DNA of 64,000 nucleotides. Source: Sphingomonas populi (GTDB taxonomy: Bacteria; Pseudomonadota; Alphaproteobacteria; Sphingomonadales; Sphingomonadaceae). Shown here piece after piece: positions 25,561 to 33,963 of the stretch (position 1 is the stretch's first letter; the number at the start of each line of letters is the position of its first letter). The position numbers were made by a program, and so were the translations under genes. The notes beneath the pieces are model-generated. The model saw only the letters and a list, made by a program, of their open reading frames with translations. It ran no database searches and was not told where the DNA came from. The DNA is taken from positions 18,229 through 82,228 of the forward strand of contig NZ_SGIS01000023.1 in the NCBI RefSeq assembly GCF_004208535.1. The letters are read 5' to 3'.

Positions 25561-26607
25561 ATGAGCTTGCCCCTCGGCAGTGATGCGGCCCTTGCGGCGG
25601 ATCGCAGCGTTTTTTACGACGCACTCGACCGTGAGAGCCTTGGCCCTTTGTGGGAATCGCTGAAAGGTCTGGTGCCAAGCGAGCCGCGCCCGAAAGCCGT
25701 TCCCCATGCCTGGCGCTATGCCGAGGTCCGGCCACGCCTTATGGAAGCTGGTTCGCTCATCTCCGCTGAAGAGGCCGAGCGCCGTGTGCTGGTCCTGCAG
25801 AACCCCGGCCTGCCGGGTGCATCGCAGATTACCGACACGATTTATGCCGGGCTCCAACTCATCCTTCCCGGTGAAATTGCGCCGGCCCATCGGCATAGCC
25901 AGTCCGCACTCCGCTTCGTGATCGAAGGGCAGGGCGCGTTCACCGCGGTTGATGGCGAGCGCACGACCATGCATCCCGGCGACCTCATCATTACCCCCGC
26001 CGGGACCTGGCACGATCATGGCCATGACGGGGAGGGGCCTGTGGTCTGGATGGATGGCCTGGATGTTCCGCTTGTGCGGTTCCTGGGCGCGGGCTTTCGT
26101 GAGGAATATAACGAATCGGCTCAGGTTGTCACCCGGCCCGAAGGCGATGCTGACGCACGCTACGGCGCGGGTTTGCTGCCGATCGATTCCGACACGCGTG
26201 TGACGTCGCCGATCTTCAACTATCCCTATGCGCGGACGCGCGCGGCGCTGGAAAGCATTGCCCGCAGCGGCGCGCCCGATCCGCATCATGGGTTCGCACT
26301 GAAATACGTCAATCCGACCAATGGCGACTGGGCCATACCGACCATCGGGGCGAGTATGCGCCTGCTGCCTGCCGGGTTCTCGACACAGCCTTATAAATCA
26401 ACCGCCGGCGCAGTGGCGGTGATCGTCGAGGGACGGGTCGCGGCGACGATCGGCGACACGCGGATCGAGCTGGGGGAGCGCGACATCCTCGCCATGCCCG
26501 GCTGGACGTCGCAGGTTTTCGAGGCGTTGGAAGACACCGTTTTGTTCATCTTCTCCGACCAGCCAGTGCATGAAAAGCTCGGCTTGTGGCGCGAAAGCAA
26601 AGGCTGA
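25561..26607 (+). CDS. Gentisate 1,2-dioxygenase
   Basis: A 348-residue bicupin Fe(II) dioxygenase that opens gentisate (2,5-dihydroxybenzoate) to maleylpyruvate. The first cupin carries the iron ligands: APAHRHSQSALRFVIEG with His110 and His112, and PAGTWHDHGHDGEGPV with His151. The N-terminal segment LGPLWESLKGLVPSEPRP and PHAWRYAEVRP are diagnostic of the gentisate/salicylate/1-hydroxy-2-naphthoate dioxygenase group. Those related substrates cannot be excluded, but the fumarylpyruvate hydrolase immediately after it supports gentisate or a substituted gentisate. It is the first gene of the operon 25561-28221. Confidence 0.92.
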   Translation: MSLPLGSDAALAADRSVFYDALDRESLGPLWESLKGLVPSEPRPKAVPHAWRYAEVRPRLMEAGSLISAEEAERRVLVLQNPGLPGASQITDTIYAGLQLILPGEIAPAHRHSQSALRFVIEGQGAFTAVDGERTTMHPGDLIITPAGTWHDHGHDGEGPVVWMDGLDVPLVRFLGAGFREEYNESAQVVTRPEGDADARYGAGLLPIDSDTRVTSPIFNYPYARTRAALESIARSGAPDPHHGFALKYVNPTNGDWAIPTIGASMRLLPAGFSTQPYKSTAGAVAVIVEGRVAATIGDTRIELGERDILAMPGWTSQVFEALEDTVLFIFSDQPVHEKLGLWRESKG

Positions 26608-26610
26608 CCG

Positions 26611-27486
26611 ATGAAATTCTGCCGCTTCAACAAGGATCGGATTGGTGTCGTTCAGGGCGAACTGATCCACGACGTCACGAGCCTATTCGACCGGCAATTA
26701 TCCTGGCCGACGGCAGCGGGCGACGCCATCATCGCCCAGCTTGCTGCTGTTCATGCCAGCGGTATTGATCTGGCGAAAATGCCGGTCGTGCCGCTTGCGG
26801 ACGTGCGCCTGGAAAGTCCGGTCGCCAACCCGAACAAGATCATCGGCGCGCCGGTCAATTATCACGCGCACATCGCTGAAGCGAACGCCGACGCCGAGAT
26901 CAATTCCGGCCGAACGTACACGACGTTGGAAGCCTATGGCTTGTTTCTAAAGGCGAATAGCAGCCTGATCGGTCCTGCGGACGACATAAGCCTCGCGTTT
27001 GCAGATCGCCGGACCGACCATGAAGTCGAATTGGTGGTGGTCATCGGCAAGACGGCTCGCCATGTCTCGCGTGACGATGCGTTTGGTTACATCGCCGGGT
27101 ACACGGTCGGCCTCGATATGACGGTGCGCGGTGCCGAAGTACCGAGCTATCGCAAATCGCCCGATGGCTATTGCGTGTTGGGGCCGTGGCTCGTCACCCC
27201 GGACGAGATCAAAAACCCGGATAAGCTTGGGCTGAGTCTCACCGTGAACGGCGAAACCCGGCAGTCCGCGAACACCGATTTGCTCATTCTCGGCGTGGCC
27301 CGGCTGATCGAATATGCCAGCGCGATCTACACGCTCTACCCAGGCGATATCATCATGACCGGAACTCCGGCGGGCGTCGGGCCGGTGGAAGCCGGCGACC
27401 TGATTGATGCTACGGTCGAACAGGTCGGAAGCCTGCGCATCCGCGTCATCCCGGCGCGACCGACGGTGCAGGGTGCAAGCGCGTAA
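26611..27486 (+). CDS. Fumarylacetoacetate hydrolase family protein, probable fumarylpyruvate hydrolase
   Basis: A 291-residue FAH-family enzyme starting 3 bases after the gentisate dioxygenase stop. Metal-site motifs: NPNKIIGAPVNYHAHIAEAN (His in YHAH), the Glu-x-Glu pair in DHEVELVVVIGKTARHVS, GYTVGLDMTVRG, and IIMTGTPAGVGPVEAGD near the C-terminus. In the gentisate pathway this step cleaves fumarylpyruvate to fumarate and pyruvate. The maleylpyruvate isomerase that should stand between the two steps is not in the window; either it lies elsewhere or the hydrolase takes maleylpyruvate directly. Confidence 0.9.
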   Translation: MKFCRFNKDRIGVVQGELIHDVTSLFDRQLSWPTAAGDAIIAQLAAVHASGIDLAKMPVVPLADVRLESPVANPNKIIGAPVNYHAHIAEANADAEINSGRTYTTLEAYGLFLKANSSLIGPADDISLAFADRRTDHEVELVVVIGKTARHVSRDDAFGYIAGYTVGLDMTVRGAEVPSYRKSPDGYCVLGPWLVTPDEIKNPDKLGLSLTVNGETRQSANTDLLILGVARLIEYASAIYTLYPGDIIMTGTPAGVGPVEAGDLIDATVEQVGSLRIRVIPARPTVQGASA

Positions 27487-27606
27487 TGTCTGTTCACCGC
27501 TGCGGCCTCGTGACAGTCGTACTTGGTCTACGCGGGGGGCACAGAATGATTGACGGAAGGCTATGATGATGCTCGTCGAGCCAATGGAAAAGCCGGGAAG
27601 CATCGC

Positions 27607-28221
27607 ATGAGTTTGAAATTGCCCATAGCGCCGAGTGTGGGCGAGGTGACGGATACGTCAGGTCCGGCAGCGCCGATCGTAACGCGGCCTGGGCGCTACA
27701 GCGGGATGCACCAGTTGATGCATTGGGGCACGGCCGTGATGATGTTTGTCATTATCGTGCTGGGCTGGATTATGCATGTTCAGCCCGACTCGGTCGCCCT
27801 GCTGCCGCTCTGGGAATGGCACAAGACGCTTGGCTTGTTCGTGCTCGTCGTAACCGCGTTCCGCTTGGTCTGGCGGCTCAAAGCTCCGCCGCCCCCGCCG
27901 CTTCCTGGTCAGCCGAGGTGGGATCACAGGCTGGCACAATGCACCTACGCAGTGTTCTTCGCGACACTCATCTGGATGCCGGCGACCGGATATGTGTTTT
28001 CGACCGCAGGTGGCTACCCACCCAAGCTGTTCAATATCCTTCAAACGCCAGCGCTTTTCGGGAAGAGCCCCAAGATCGAGGCGCTCGCGCAGTGGCTTCA
28101 CCTTTCATCGCAATGGCTGATCTATGGCCTGATCCTGCTACACTTGGCGGGCGTGCTGTATCATGTCGTCATAGTGCGGGACCGCACCCTCGACCGAATG
28201 CTGCCCGAACCTTTGGACTGA
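27607..28221 (+). CDS. Cytochrome b561 family protein
   Basis: A 204-residue di-haem membrane cytochrome of the bacterial b561 type. Four transmembrane segments are visible at about residues 38-58, 72-90, 113-133 and 160-185. Candidate haem ligands are the histidines in SGMHQLMHW, EWHKTLGL, QWLHLSSQW and LLHLAGVLYHVV. The start ATG 27607 follows GGGAAG at 6 bases; an upstream in-frame start is less likely. It sits third in the gentisate operon and could pass electrons from a dehydrogenase (for instance the GMC enzyme) to the quinone pool. That link is inference. Confidence 0.9.
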   Translation: MSLKLPIAPSVGEVTDTSGPAAPIVTRPGRYSGMHQLMHWGTAVMMFVIIVLGWIMHVQPDSVALLPLWEWHKTLGLFVLVVTAFRLVWRLKAPPPPPLPGQPRWDHRLAQCTYAVFFATLIWMPATGYVFSTAGGYPPKLFNILQTPALFGKSPKIEALAQWLHLSSQWLIYGLILLHLAGVLYHVVIVRDRTLDRMLPEPLD

Positions 28222-28428
28222 ACGGGTATCCACCCCGGCGAATGGGGTGACCCACTTTTCGTTTTTTCCATAAACTTGTGACGGGATCGCGCTCGCCTGT
28301 GGCGGGTCCTCTCCACGACCTCGGGATATCGTGCCAGTCGTCACGAAGAACACCACGGGCCCTGAGCCTGACTGACGCCTGAGACTCCCAAATCACAGAA
28401 AATCTGCTTCGCCGTGGCGCTGGTTCTG
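28222..28428. other. Non-coding sequence before IS630 remnant
   Basis: No gene is seen. An ACTGACGCCTGAGACT stretch near 28366 shares only the left half of the cluster operator and is not counted as a copy. Confidence 0.5.
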
Positions 28429-28735
28429 AACACCGAACAGCGGACCCGGCTTGCGGCGGTTGTGGAGCGAGGGCCAATATGGCGTGCTGCGCTGGCGGCT
28501 TGTCGATCTGGCGCAGTGGCTATGGGATGAGTTCGCGCTCTCCGTCACGCGTGATACCCTTGGGCGCGAGCTTCGCGCGATAGTCTATCGCAAGCTCTCC
28601 GCGCGACCCCGTCATCGGGCCAGAAATTTGACGACATTGGCGATTTTAAAAAGCCTTCTTCGGCCCTCTTGTGCCTCGGAGTGCGGCAGTGAGCGCGTGG
28701 GTTCCTTGGTAAAAGGCGTTCTCCAAGCACGCCGG
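28429..28735 (+). pseudogene. IS630-family transposase fragment with frameshifts
   Basis: Three pieces in different frames line up as one IS630 transposase helix-turn-helix/winged-helix region: TEQRTRLAAVVERGP (28430-28475), then GVLRWRLVDLAQWLWDEFAL ... DTLGRELRAI, YRKLSARPRH (to about 28620), then DFKKAFFGPLVPRSAAV. Neither the N-terminus nor the catalytic DDE part remains. It lies between the gentisate operon and the TonB receptor gene and marks an old insertion. Confidence 0.8.
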
Positions 28736-28792
28736 GACGGAACGGGTCATACTTTTTTGATGGCAAGTTTTTCACACGCGTAATATATGTTG

Positions 28793-28810
28793 ACTGACGC
28801 GTACGTAAGT
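28793..28810 (+). promoter_or_regulatory. Cluster operator copy C, before the TonB receptor gene
   Basis: ACTGACGCGTACGTAAGT. The most symmetric copy: ACTGAC-GCGTAC-GTAAGT, with GACTGACG/CGTAAGTC as 8-base arms differing at one position. It lies 205 bases before the receptor ATG, preceded by TTG (TTGACT). Confidence 0.6.
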
Positions 28811-29015
28811 CGCATGAAGAGCGACGGCCGCCAGGCCCGATTCAGATCGTTATGGCGGAGCGGGCAGCGTGCCAGGCGGATCGCCTGTGCCGACGGCGAG
28901 AGGGGTGTAAAGATCAAATAACCCGCTTTTCTTTTGTTGTCAGAAAAGTGACTTGCTCGCCAATATTCACCAATGAAAACAAACTATAAGTTTGGGGATT
29001 TTAAGGGGATACTCA

Positions 29016-31271
29016 ATGTTAAACGGCATCAAACTAACCACGTTTTGTTTGTCCATTACTTCGGCCATGCCGGCGCTCGCTCAGGCCCAATTGGCACCGC
29101 CCCAGTCGACCGTCGCAACACCTGTAATGGAAAACGAAATTGTCGTGACGGCGGAGAAGCGCTCGGATCGTGCGCAGGATGTGCCGATTTCGTTGGGCGT
29201 TATCTCGGGAGAACAGCTCAGCAAAGCTGGTATCACGAATGTGACCCAGCTTGGCGCACAGCTTCCGAACGTTTCCCTTACTGCCCCCTTTGGTGAGGCG
29301 CAGCCCGCGTTCGTTGTCCGCGGCGTTACCATGTCCGACTATGCTATGAACCAGCAAAGTCCGATCGCGATTTACGTCGATGAAGTTTATAAGGGCGTCG
29401 CTGCCGTTCAGGCGTTGCAGCTTTATGACTTGCAGCGAGTCGAAGTGTTGCGCGGCCCGCAAGGTACTCTTTACGGCAAGAACGCCACTGGCGGCGCCGT
29501 AAGTTTTTATACACAGACGCCGCTATTCGACGGTACGCATGGCTATATTTCTGCCGGCTACGGTAATTACAACCGTAAGCAGGTTGAGGGCGCTATCGGT
29601 ACGCAGCTCAGCGACACCCTCGCCGTTCGCTTTGCCGGCCGCTACGAGAAGGCGGATGGTTGGGGCCATGAAATTGAACCCAACGTTCGCGATACCGGCG
29701 GCAAAAACAATTATTCGTTTCGCGGCAGTCTGCGTTTCCACCCCAACACGGACACGGACATCATTCTGCGCGGCTCAATCGGCCGGATTCGTTCGACGGG
29801 CATTCCCGAGCAAAGCCGGAACGGGCCGGAGGGCGTTTTCTTCACGAACCCGCCTTTCGACCGGTCAGGATTGGGGTTCTATGAAAATGCCAAGGGCGAA
29901 TCTTCGAGCCTGCGGAGCGATACGAAGAGCGCCTCGCTGACCATCAAGCAGCGCCTGTCCGAAGGTCTGTCGCTGACCTCGATCAGCTCTTACGATCATG
30001 GTCGCCTGTTTAACGACGAAGACGTGGACAACACCCCGTTTAAGCTGGTCCATATCGGGGATCTCTCAAACGTTACCGCGTATGCGCAAGATCTGCGATT
30101 GGGCTACGATGCGGGGCCGCTCGAACTTCTGGGCGGTGCCTATTATAACCATGAAAAGGTGCGCTTCAGTGAACAGGACGAATTCCTGTTTCAGGACGGC
30201 ACGTATGATCCCGCTAACCCTGGAGCATCATCCTGCGCACAAGATGGCTTTACCGGCTGCCGCTATGTCAACAATCTGACCCAGATCAAGGATAGCACCG
30301 CAGTCTATGTGAACGCCAACTATCATGTCACCCCCAAACTCGATCTGGTCGGCGGCGTTCGTTACACGCATGATGTGGCACGCCTTCCGCAATATCGGTC
30401 CTATTACGACTTTCATGATGGTATGACCGGTGCCGAACTGCATGAAGGCCTTGTCACGATCACGGAGTCGCCGATCAAGCGCAAGGTCGACAACAATGTC
30501 AGTTTCAAGCTCGGCGCAAATTATAAGCCGAACCGCGACACATTGCTCTATGCCAGCTACAGCACCGGGTATCGAGGCTCGTCCTTCAACGGTCTGGCCT
30601 TCAACTCGCCTGCCCAGATCACTGCGGCCAATCCCGAAAAGGTTTATGCCGTCGAAGTGGGCGAGAAGATTCAGCTTTTTGATCGTAAGCTAACCGTCAA
30701 CAGTGCTGTGTTCCACTACCTCTACAAGAACCAGCAAACCCTGGGCTCGTTTGACCAGAGCATTATCCAAACGCTGTTCAACGCTCCGGCTGCCAAGATT
30801 TGGGGTGGTGAATTTGATATCACCCTTCAGCCGGTGCACGCGTTGCGCTTCAACGTGAGCGGCGGCTATCTTGATGGCACGTACGGCAAGGGGATCATCG
30901 GGGGCGCACAGGTTGAGGGCCATCGATTGATTGGTGCCGCCAAGTGGACGCTGGATACCGGGGCTACCGTTATTGCGGTAGATGATGAGCGGCATTCCCT
31001 GTCGTTCAATGCTCAGGCGAACTATACTGGTCGTCGCTATTTTGATATTTTCCAGCAAGAGGCGACCAGCCAACCTGGCTTCTGGCTGGTCAATGGCAAT
31101 ATTGCGCTAGAGGACAAGAAAAGAGGCGTAAAGCTTTCGGCATGGGGCCGGAACCTGCTGGGCAAGCACTATGTCAGCACCATGCAGGACATCCGGTCAT
31201 TTACCAATCAGGTGTTCACTGCGCTTGGTGAGCCGCGCACGTATGGCGTAGACGTGAAGTTTACGTTCTGA
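29016..31271 (+). CDS. TonB-dependent outer-membrane receptor
   Basis: A 751-residue outer-membrane beta-barrel receptor with signal peptide (MLNGIKLTTFCLSITSAMPA...). The plug begins with a TonB-box-like ENEIVVTAEKRSDRAQDVPI, followed by SGEQLSKAGITNVTQLGAQL, QRVEVLRGPQGTLYGKNATG (plug signature) and GGAVSFYTQTP. The barrel ends in ...YGVDVKFTF with the usual terminal Phe. The sphingomonad subfamily with EIVVTAEKR takes up many organic substrates. Since it is followed by an MFS gene and preceded by the cluster operator, it is likely the uptake receptor for the cluster's growth substrate. AAGGGGA is 6 bases before ATG 29016. Confidence 0.95.
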   Translation: MLNGIKLTTFCLSITSAMPALAQAQLAPPQSTVATPVMENEIVVTAEKRSDRAQDVPISLGVISGEQLSKAGITNVTQLGAQLPNVSLTAPFGEAQPAFVVRGVTMSDYAMNQQSPIAIYVDEVYKGVAAVQALQLYDLQRVEVLRGPQGTLYGKNATGGAVSFYTQTPLFDGTHGYISAGYGNYNRKQVEGAIGTQLSDTLAVRFAGRYEKADGWGHEIEPNVRDTGGKNNYSFRGSLRFHPNTDTDIILRGSIGRIRSTGIPEQSRNGPEGVFFTNPPFDRSGLGFYENAKGESSSLRSDTKSASLTIKQRLSEGLSLTSISSYDHGRLFNDEDVDNTPFKLVHIGDLSNVTAYAQDLRLGYDAGPLELLGGAYYNHEKVRFSEQDEFLFQDGTYDPANPGASSCAQDGFTGCRYVNNLTQIKDSTAVYVNANYHVTPKLDLVGGVRYTHDVARLPQYRSYYDFHDGMTGAELHEGLVTITESPIKRKVDNNVSFKLGANYKPNRDTLLYASYSTGYRGSSFNGLAFNSPAQITAANPEKVYAVEVGEKIQLFDRKLTVNSAVFHYLYKNQQTLGSFDQSIIQTLFNAPAAKIWGGEFDITLQPVHALRFNVSGGYLDGTYGKGIIGGAQVEGHRLIGAAKWTLDTGATVIAVDDERHSLSFNAQANYTGRRYFDIFQQEATSQPGFWLVNGNIALEDKKRGVKLSAWGRNLLGKHYVSTMQDIRSFTNQVFTALGEPRTYGVDVKFTF

Positions 31272-31282
31272 AGGGTCTTTCC

Positions 31283-31313
31283 GTGCAATCGTCGTTTCAC
31301 GCGACGATTGCAC
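31283..31313 (+). terminator. 12-bp perfect hairpin after the TonB receptor gene
   Basis: GTGCAATCGTCG (31283-31294), a 7-base loop, CGACGATTGCAC (31302-31313). It lies 11 bases after the stop. No T-run follows, so it could be a processing or stability element that lowers expression of the following MFS gene relative to the receptor. Confidence 0.7.
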
Positions 31314-31353
31314 GAAGATGAGCTGAAAAAAGTATAATCATAGGACCCTCGAT

Positions 31354-32568
31354 ATGGCTCAGGACGCCGCGTTTCAGTCTAATCGCACAATTGCCCTCAG
31401 CATGGCGATTGGAACCGGCGGCCTAGCCTTTTTCGCGATCATTCCGATCGTCATGGGCAGTTTGGTGTCGGCCGGGCGCATAGATGCCGCGCAGTTGGGC
31501 TGGGCGGCTACCGGCTCGACCCTGTTTAGCGCAGCAGGCATGATGCTGGGCCTGAAAGTCCTCAAGAGGTCGGGCGATCGTTGGATCGTGGTTGCCGCGG
31601 GTTTGGTCATGGCGCTGGGCAATCTCGCTGCCTGGTTCATGCCCAATTTCAGCCTGATCTTTTGGGCGTGCAGTATTGCTGGGGTCAGCCAAGGCGTGCT
31701 GGTCGCGGTGGTGGCTTTGTCGATTGGATACGCTCCAAACCCGGCAAGGCTATCGGGCATATTTCTGGCGGTCAGTGTGCCGCCCCCGTTGCTGTTGGCG
31801 TATTTCCTCCCCACGAGCCTCATGCCCTACTTCGGGAATGGCGCCGGCTTTACCTCGGTCGCGCTGGTAGGGGTGATATGCGCTGTGTGCGCTTTCTTCA
31901 TTCGGGACGATTTCGCAAAGGAAACGACCGAGGTGGTGGAGCGCATCCGCTGGTCACCCTGGACCGTTGCAGCACTCGCCGGGGTGCTATTGGGGACCGC
32001 AGGGTTTGGCGCGGCCTGGACATACGTCGATCTGCTCGGGGTCAGCCTGGGCCTCACTCCGCAAACCATCGGCCTTGCCGTCAGTGCCGCGATCATGGGC
32101 CAATTCATCATCAGCGCGCTGGTCGCGGCGATCGGCTGGCGGTTACCGATGCTGAAGACATTGTTGGCGGTGTCTGCGCTTCAGGTTATCATCGCGCTGA
32201 TGCTGCAGAAAAGCGGCAGCCCGCTCTTCTTCACGCTTCTCCTCACCGCATTCGGCTCGCTGTGGCAAGGCTCCACCCCTTTTGCCACCGGCTTGTTGGC
32301 GGCGCTCGATGAAAGCCGCAGGCTTGCGCCGCTGACGCTGCCACTGCAGTTGGTCGGCTTGGCGCTCGGCCCGCTGGTGGCATCATCCGTGGCCAGCACC
32401 AACATCGTCTATGTTCTGCTGGTCGCTGCCGGCTTTTACGGGCTGACGTTGCTAACATATATGGTTGTGCTGTGCGATCGAGCCTATTCCGATACGGCCA
32501 CTCTCAAATCGGTCGATGTCGATCCGGCCGGGCCGTTCGAGCCATTCGTGGCCCATTTGCATGAGTGA
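31354..32568 (+). CDS. MFS transporter
   Basis: A 404-residue inner-membrane carrier with about 12 hydrophobic segments in two six-helix halves, separated by a hydrophilic loop near residues 190-205 (RDDFAKETTEVVERIRW). No family-specific motif lets me name the substrate. The sequence LTLPLQLVGLALGPLVASSV is in the C-terminal half. The ribosome site is poor (ATAGGACCC). Its place behind the TonB receptor suggests that the pair moves the same compound across the outer and then inner membrane. Confidence 0.88.
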   Translation: MAQDAAFQSNRTIALSMAIGTGGLAFFAIIPIVMGSLVSAGRIDAAQLGWAATGSTLFSAAGMMLGLKVLKRSGDRWIVVAAGLVMALGNLAAWFMPNFSLIFWACSIAGVSQGVLVAVVALSIGYAPNPARLSGIFLAVSVPPPLLLAYFLPTSLMPYFGNGAGFTSVALVGVICAVCAFFIRDDFAKETTEVVERIRWSPWTVAALAGVLLGTAGFGAAWTYVDLLGVSLGLTPQTIGLAVSAAIMGQFIISALVAAIGWRLPMLKTLLAVSALQVIIALMLQKSGSPLFFTLLLTAFGSLWQGSTPFATGLLAALDESRRLAPLTLPLQLVGLALGPLVASSVASTNIVYVLLVAAGFYGLTLLTYMVVLCDRAYSDTATLKSVDVDPAGPFEPFVAHLHE

Positions 32569-32801
32569 TCTGGAGGCCGCGTGCTGCCCGCAGTCGCTCC
32601 ATGCCAGGTTGTCGCACAGCATCTGACCCTGCTGTCATCCGGCTGGAATGATTGCACCCAAGTCGGCCATCTCGTGCTCTTGACTGATGATGGCGACGAT
32701 TTTGGGCGCTGACGTTGGAGTAAGTGCTGGAGCAAGCCTAGATCGTCATTGCGTCACCTCGCGCTCGACAATGCTGCCCGACAATTGCTCACCGGGTCAA
32801 C

Positions 32802-33863
32802 TCAGGTGGCGACGTCCTGCCGCTCCGCAGCCATCAGGCGCCGGATCAACTGGCGCGCGGCGCGCCCGCCGGTGTCGCTCGCAATATCCAGTAGCGGCCG
32901 CTCCGGCTCCGCTTCCATGCGTACTTGCTGAAGCTCAAGGACCTCCTGGTCTTCCCGGAAGGTTGCCGCCGTCTGTTCGAAGACGATGTCGGGCGTGTCG
33001 TTGTCCAGGACGTTGGTCGCCATCGACCAGAAATAATGGGTGGTCCGCTCGGTTTCGGGCGTTATCCCGTGGAAGCCCAGCATGGAAAATCCGTGCTCGC
33101 GGCGCCCTTCATACGCGCCGGTATTCACGTCACATGCGCCCGTGTGGATACGAATGAGCACAGGCTCGAACTCGATTTCCTGCCAGCGGTCGACCAGGCC
33201 GGTGAAGCCGCGTGCCGTGACATAGGTCGGCGGCGGCACCGACGCCGGCATACGGCGCTCGACCCGAACGCGGTTCGGCAGCTTCGTCGTTTCCGTCTTT
33301 GTTTTGAAGTGCAACTCGGGATTGCCGCCGATGGTCTTCGGATGGATGTAGGGCAGGTGGGATAGATCCATCAGATTGTCGATGAGCAATTGCCAGTTGC
33401 CGTTCACCGGGAAATGCGCGCCGCGCCATGCGAAGCGCGGATCGTGATGCACCGGATACGCGGGTATTGTTGCCGGATCGGCCCGCTGGGCGTCCCCCAT
33501 CCAGATCCATAGCATCGCGTCCTGCTCGACGAGCGGGTAACTCCGCACGCGCGCCGTTGGCGGAATTTTTTCTTGCGCCGGAATGCGTGTGCAGATCCCG
33601 TCCGTGCCATATTCCATGCCGTGATAAGTGCAGCGCAGGATCTGCCCATCGACGTGCCCGTGGCTCAGTTGCATGGCGCGATGGCAACAGCGATCCTCAA
33701 GCGCACCGAGCGCCCCCGTTTCCGTTCGGAAGAGCACGATCGGCTGGTTGAGAAACGTCCGTCCGACCTTGGAGCCGGGCGTGAGATCGTCGGCCCAGCC
33801 GGCGACATACCAGGCATCAAAGAGGAAGGCTGGCGCTTTCCCGGCGGTCTGATCCAGTGTCAC
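32802..33863 (-). CDS. Rieske non-haem iron oxygenase, VanA-like
   Basis: A 353-residue oxygenase subunit of the vanillate O-demethylase/aromatic monooxygenase type. The Rieske [2Fe-2S] ligands are Cys59-x-His61 (EDRCCHRAMQLSHG) and Cys78-x2-His81 (LRCTYHGMEYG). The mononuclear iron site is Asp166-x2-His169-x4-His174 (DNLMDLSHLPYIHPKTIGG). The family demethylates or hydroxylates aromatic acids and needs a separate ferredoxin reductase, which is not present nearby. It is divergent from the LysR gene at 33964, which probably controls it. The next 233 bases downstream (32569-32801) hold no gene. Confidence 0.92.
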   Translation of the reverse strand: MTLDQTAGKAPAFLFDAWYVAGWADDLTPGSKVGRTFLNQPIVLFRTETGALGALEDRCCHRAMQLSHGHVDGQILRCTYHGMEYGTDGICTRIPAQEKIPPTARVRSYPLVEQDAMLWIWMGDAQRADPATIPAYPVHHDPRFAWRGAHFPVNGNWQLLIDNLMDLSHLPYIHPKTIGGNPELHFKTKTETTKLPNRVRVERRMPASVPPPTYVTARGFTGLVDRWQEIEFEPVLIRIHTGACDVNTGAYEGRREHGFSMLGFHGITPETERTTHYFWSMATNVLDNDTPDIVFEQTAATFREDQEVLELQQVRMEAEPERPLLDIASDTGGRAARQLIRRLMAAERQDVAT

Positions 33864-33927
33864 AATCGTCCTTTCCTTGCGGCATCTATGTGCTTAGCGA
33901 GCAGCATAGCGCGCCTGCCGCTAATCC

Positions 33928-33951
33928 GTATCGCTAGTTATGCGGATACGC
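33928..33951. promoter_or_regulatory. LysR-type operator between Rieske and LysR genes
   Basis: CGTATC (33928-33933) and GATACG (33946-33951) are a perfect inverted repeat with 12 bases between, in the 100-base divergent region. Spacing and symmetry fit a LysR recognition site. It ends only 12 bases before the LysR ATG, consistent with autorepression. Confidence 0.55.
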
Positions 33952-33963
33952 TAAATCAGCGAT

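Noticed and set aside
28364..28384. ACTGACGCCTGAGACT stretch near the IS630 remnant
   Set aside because: Only the left half-site is present, and it precedes no intact gene.
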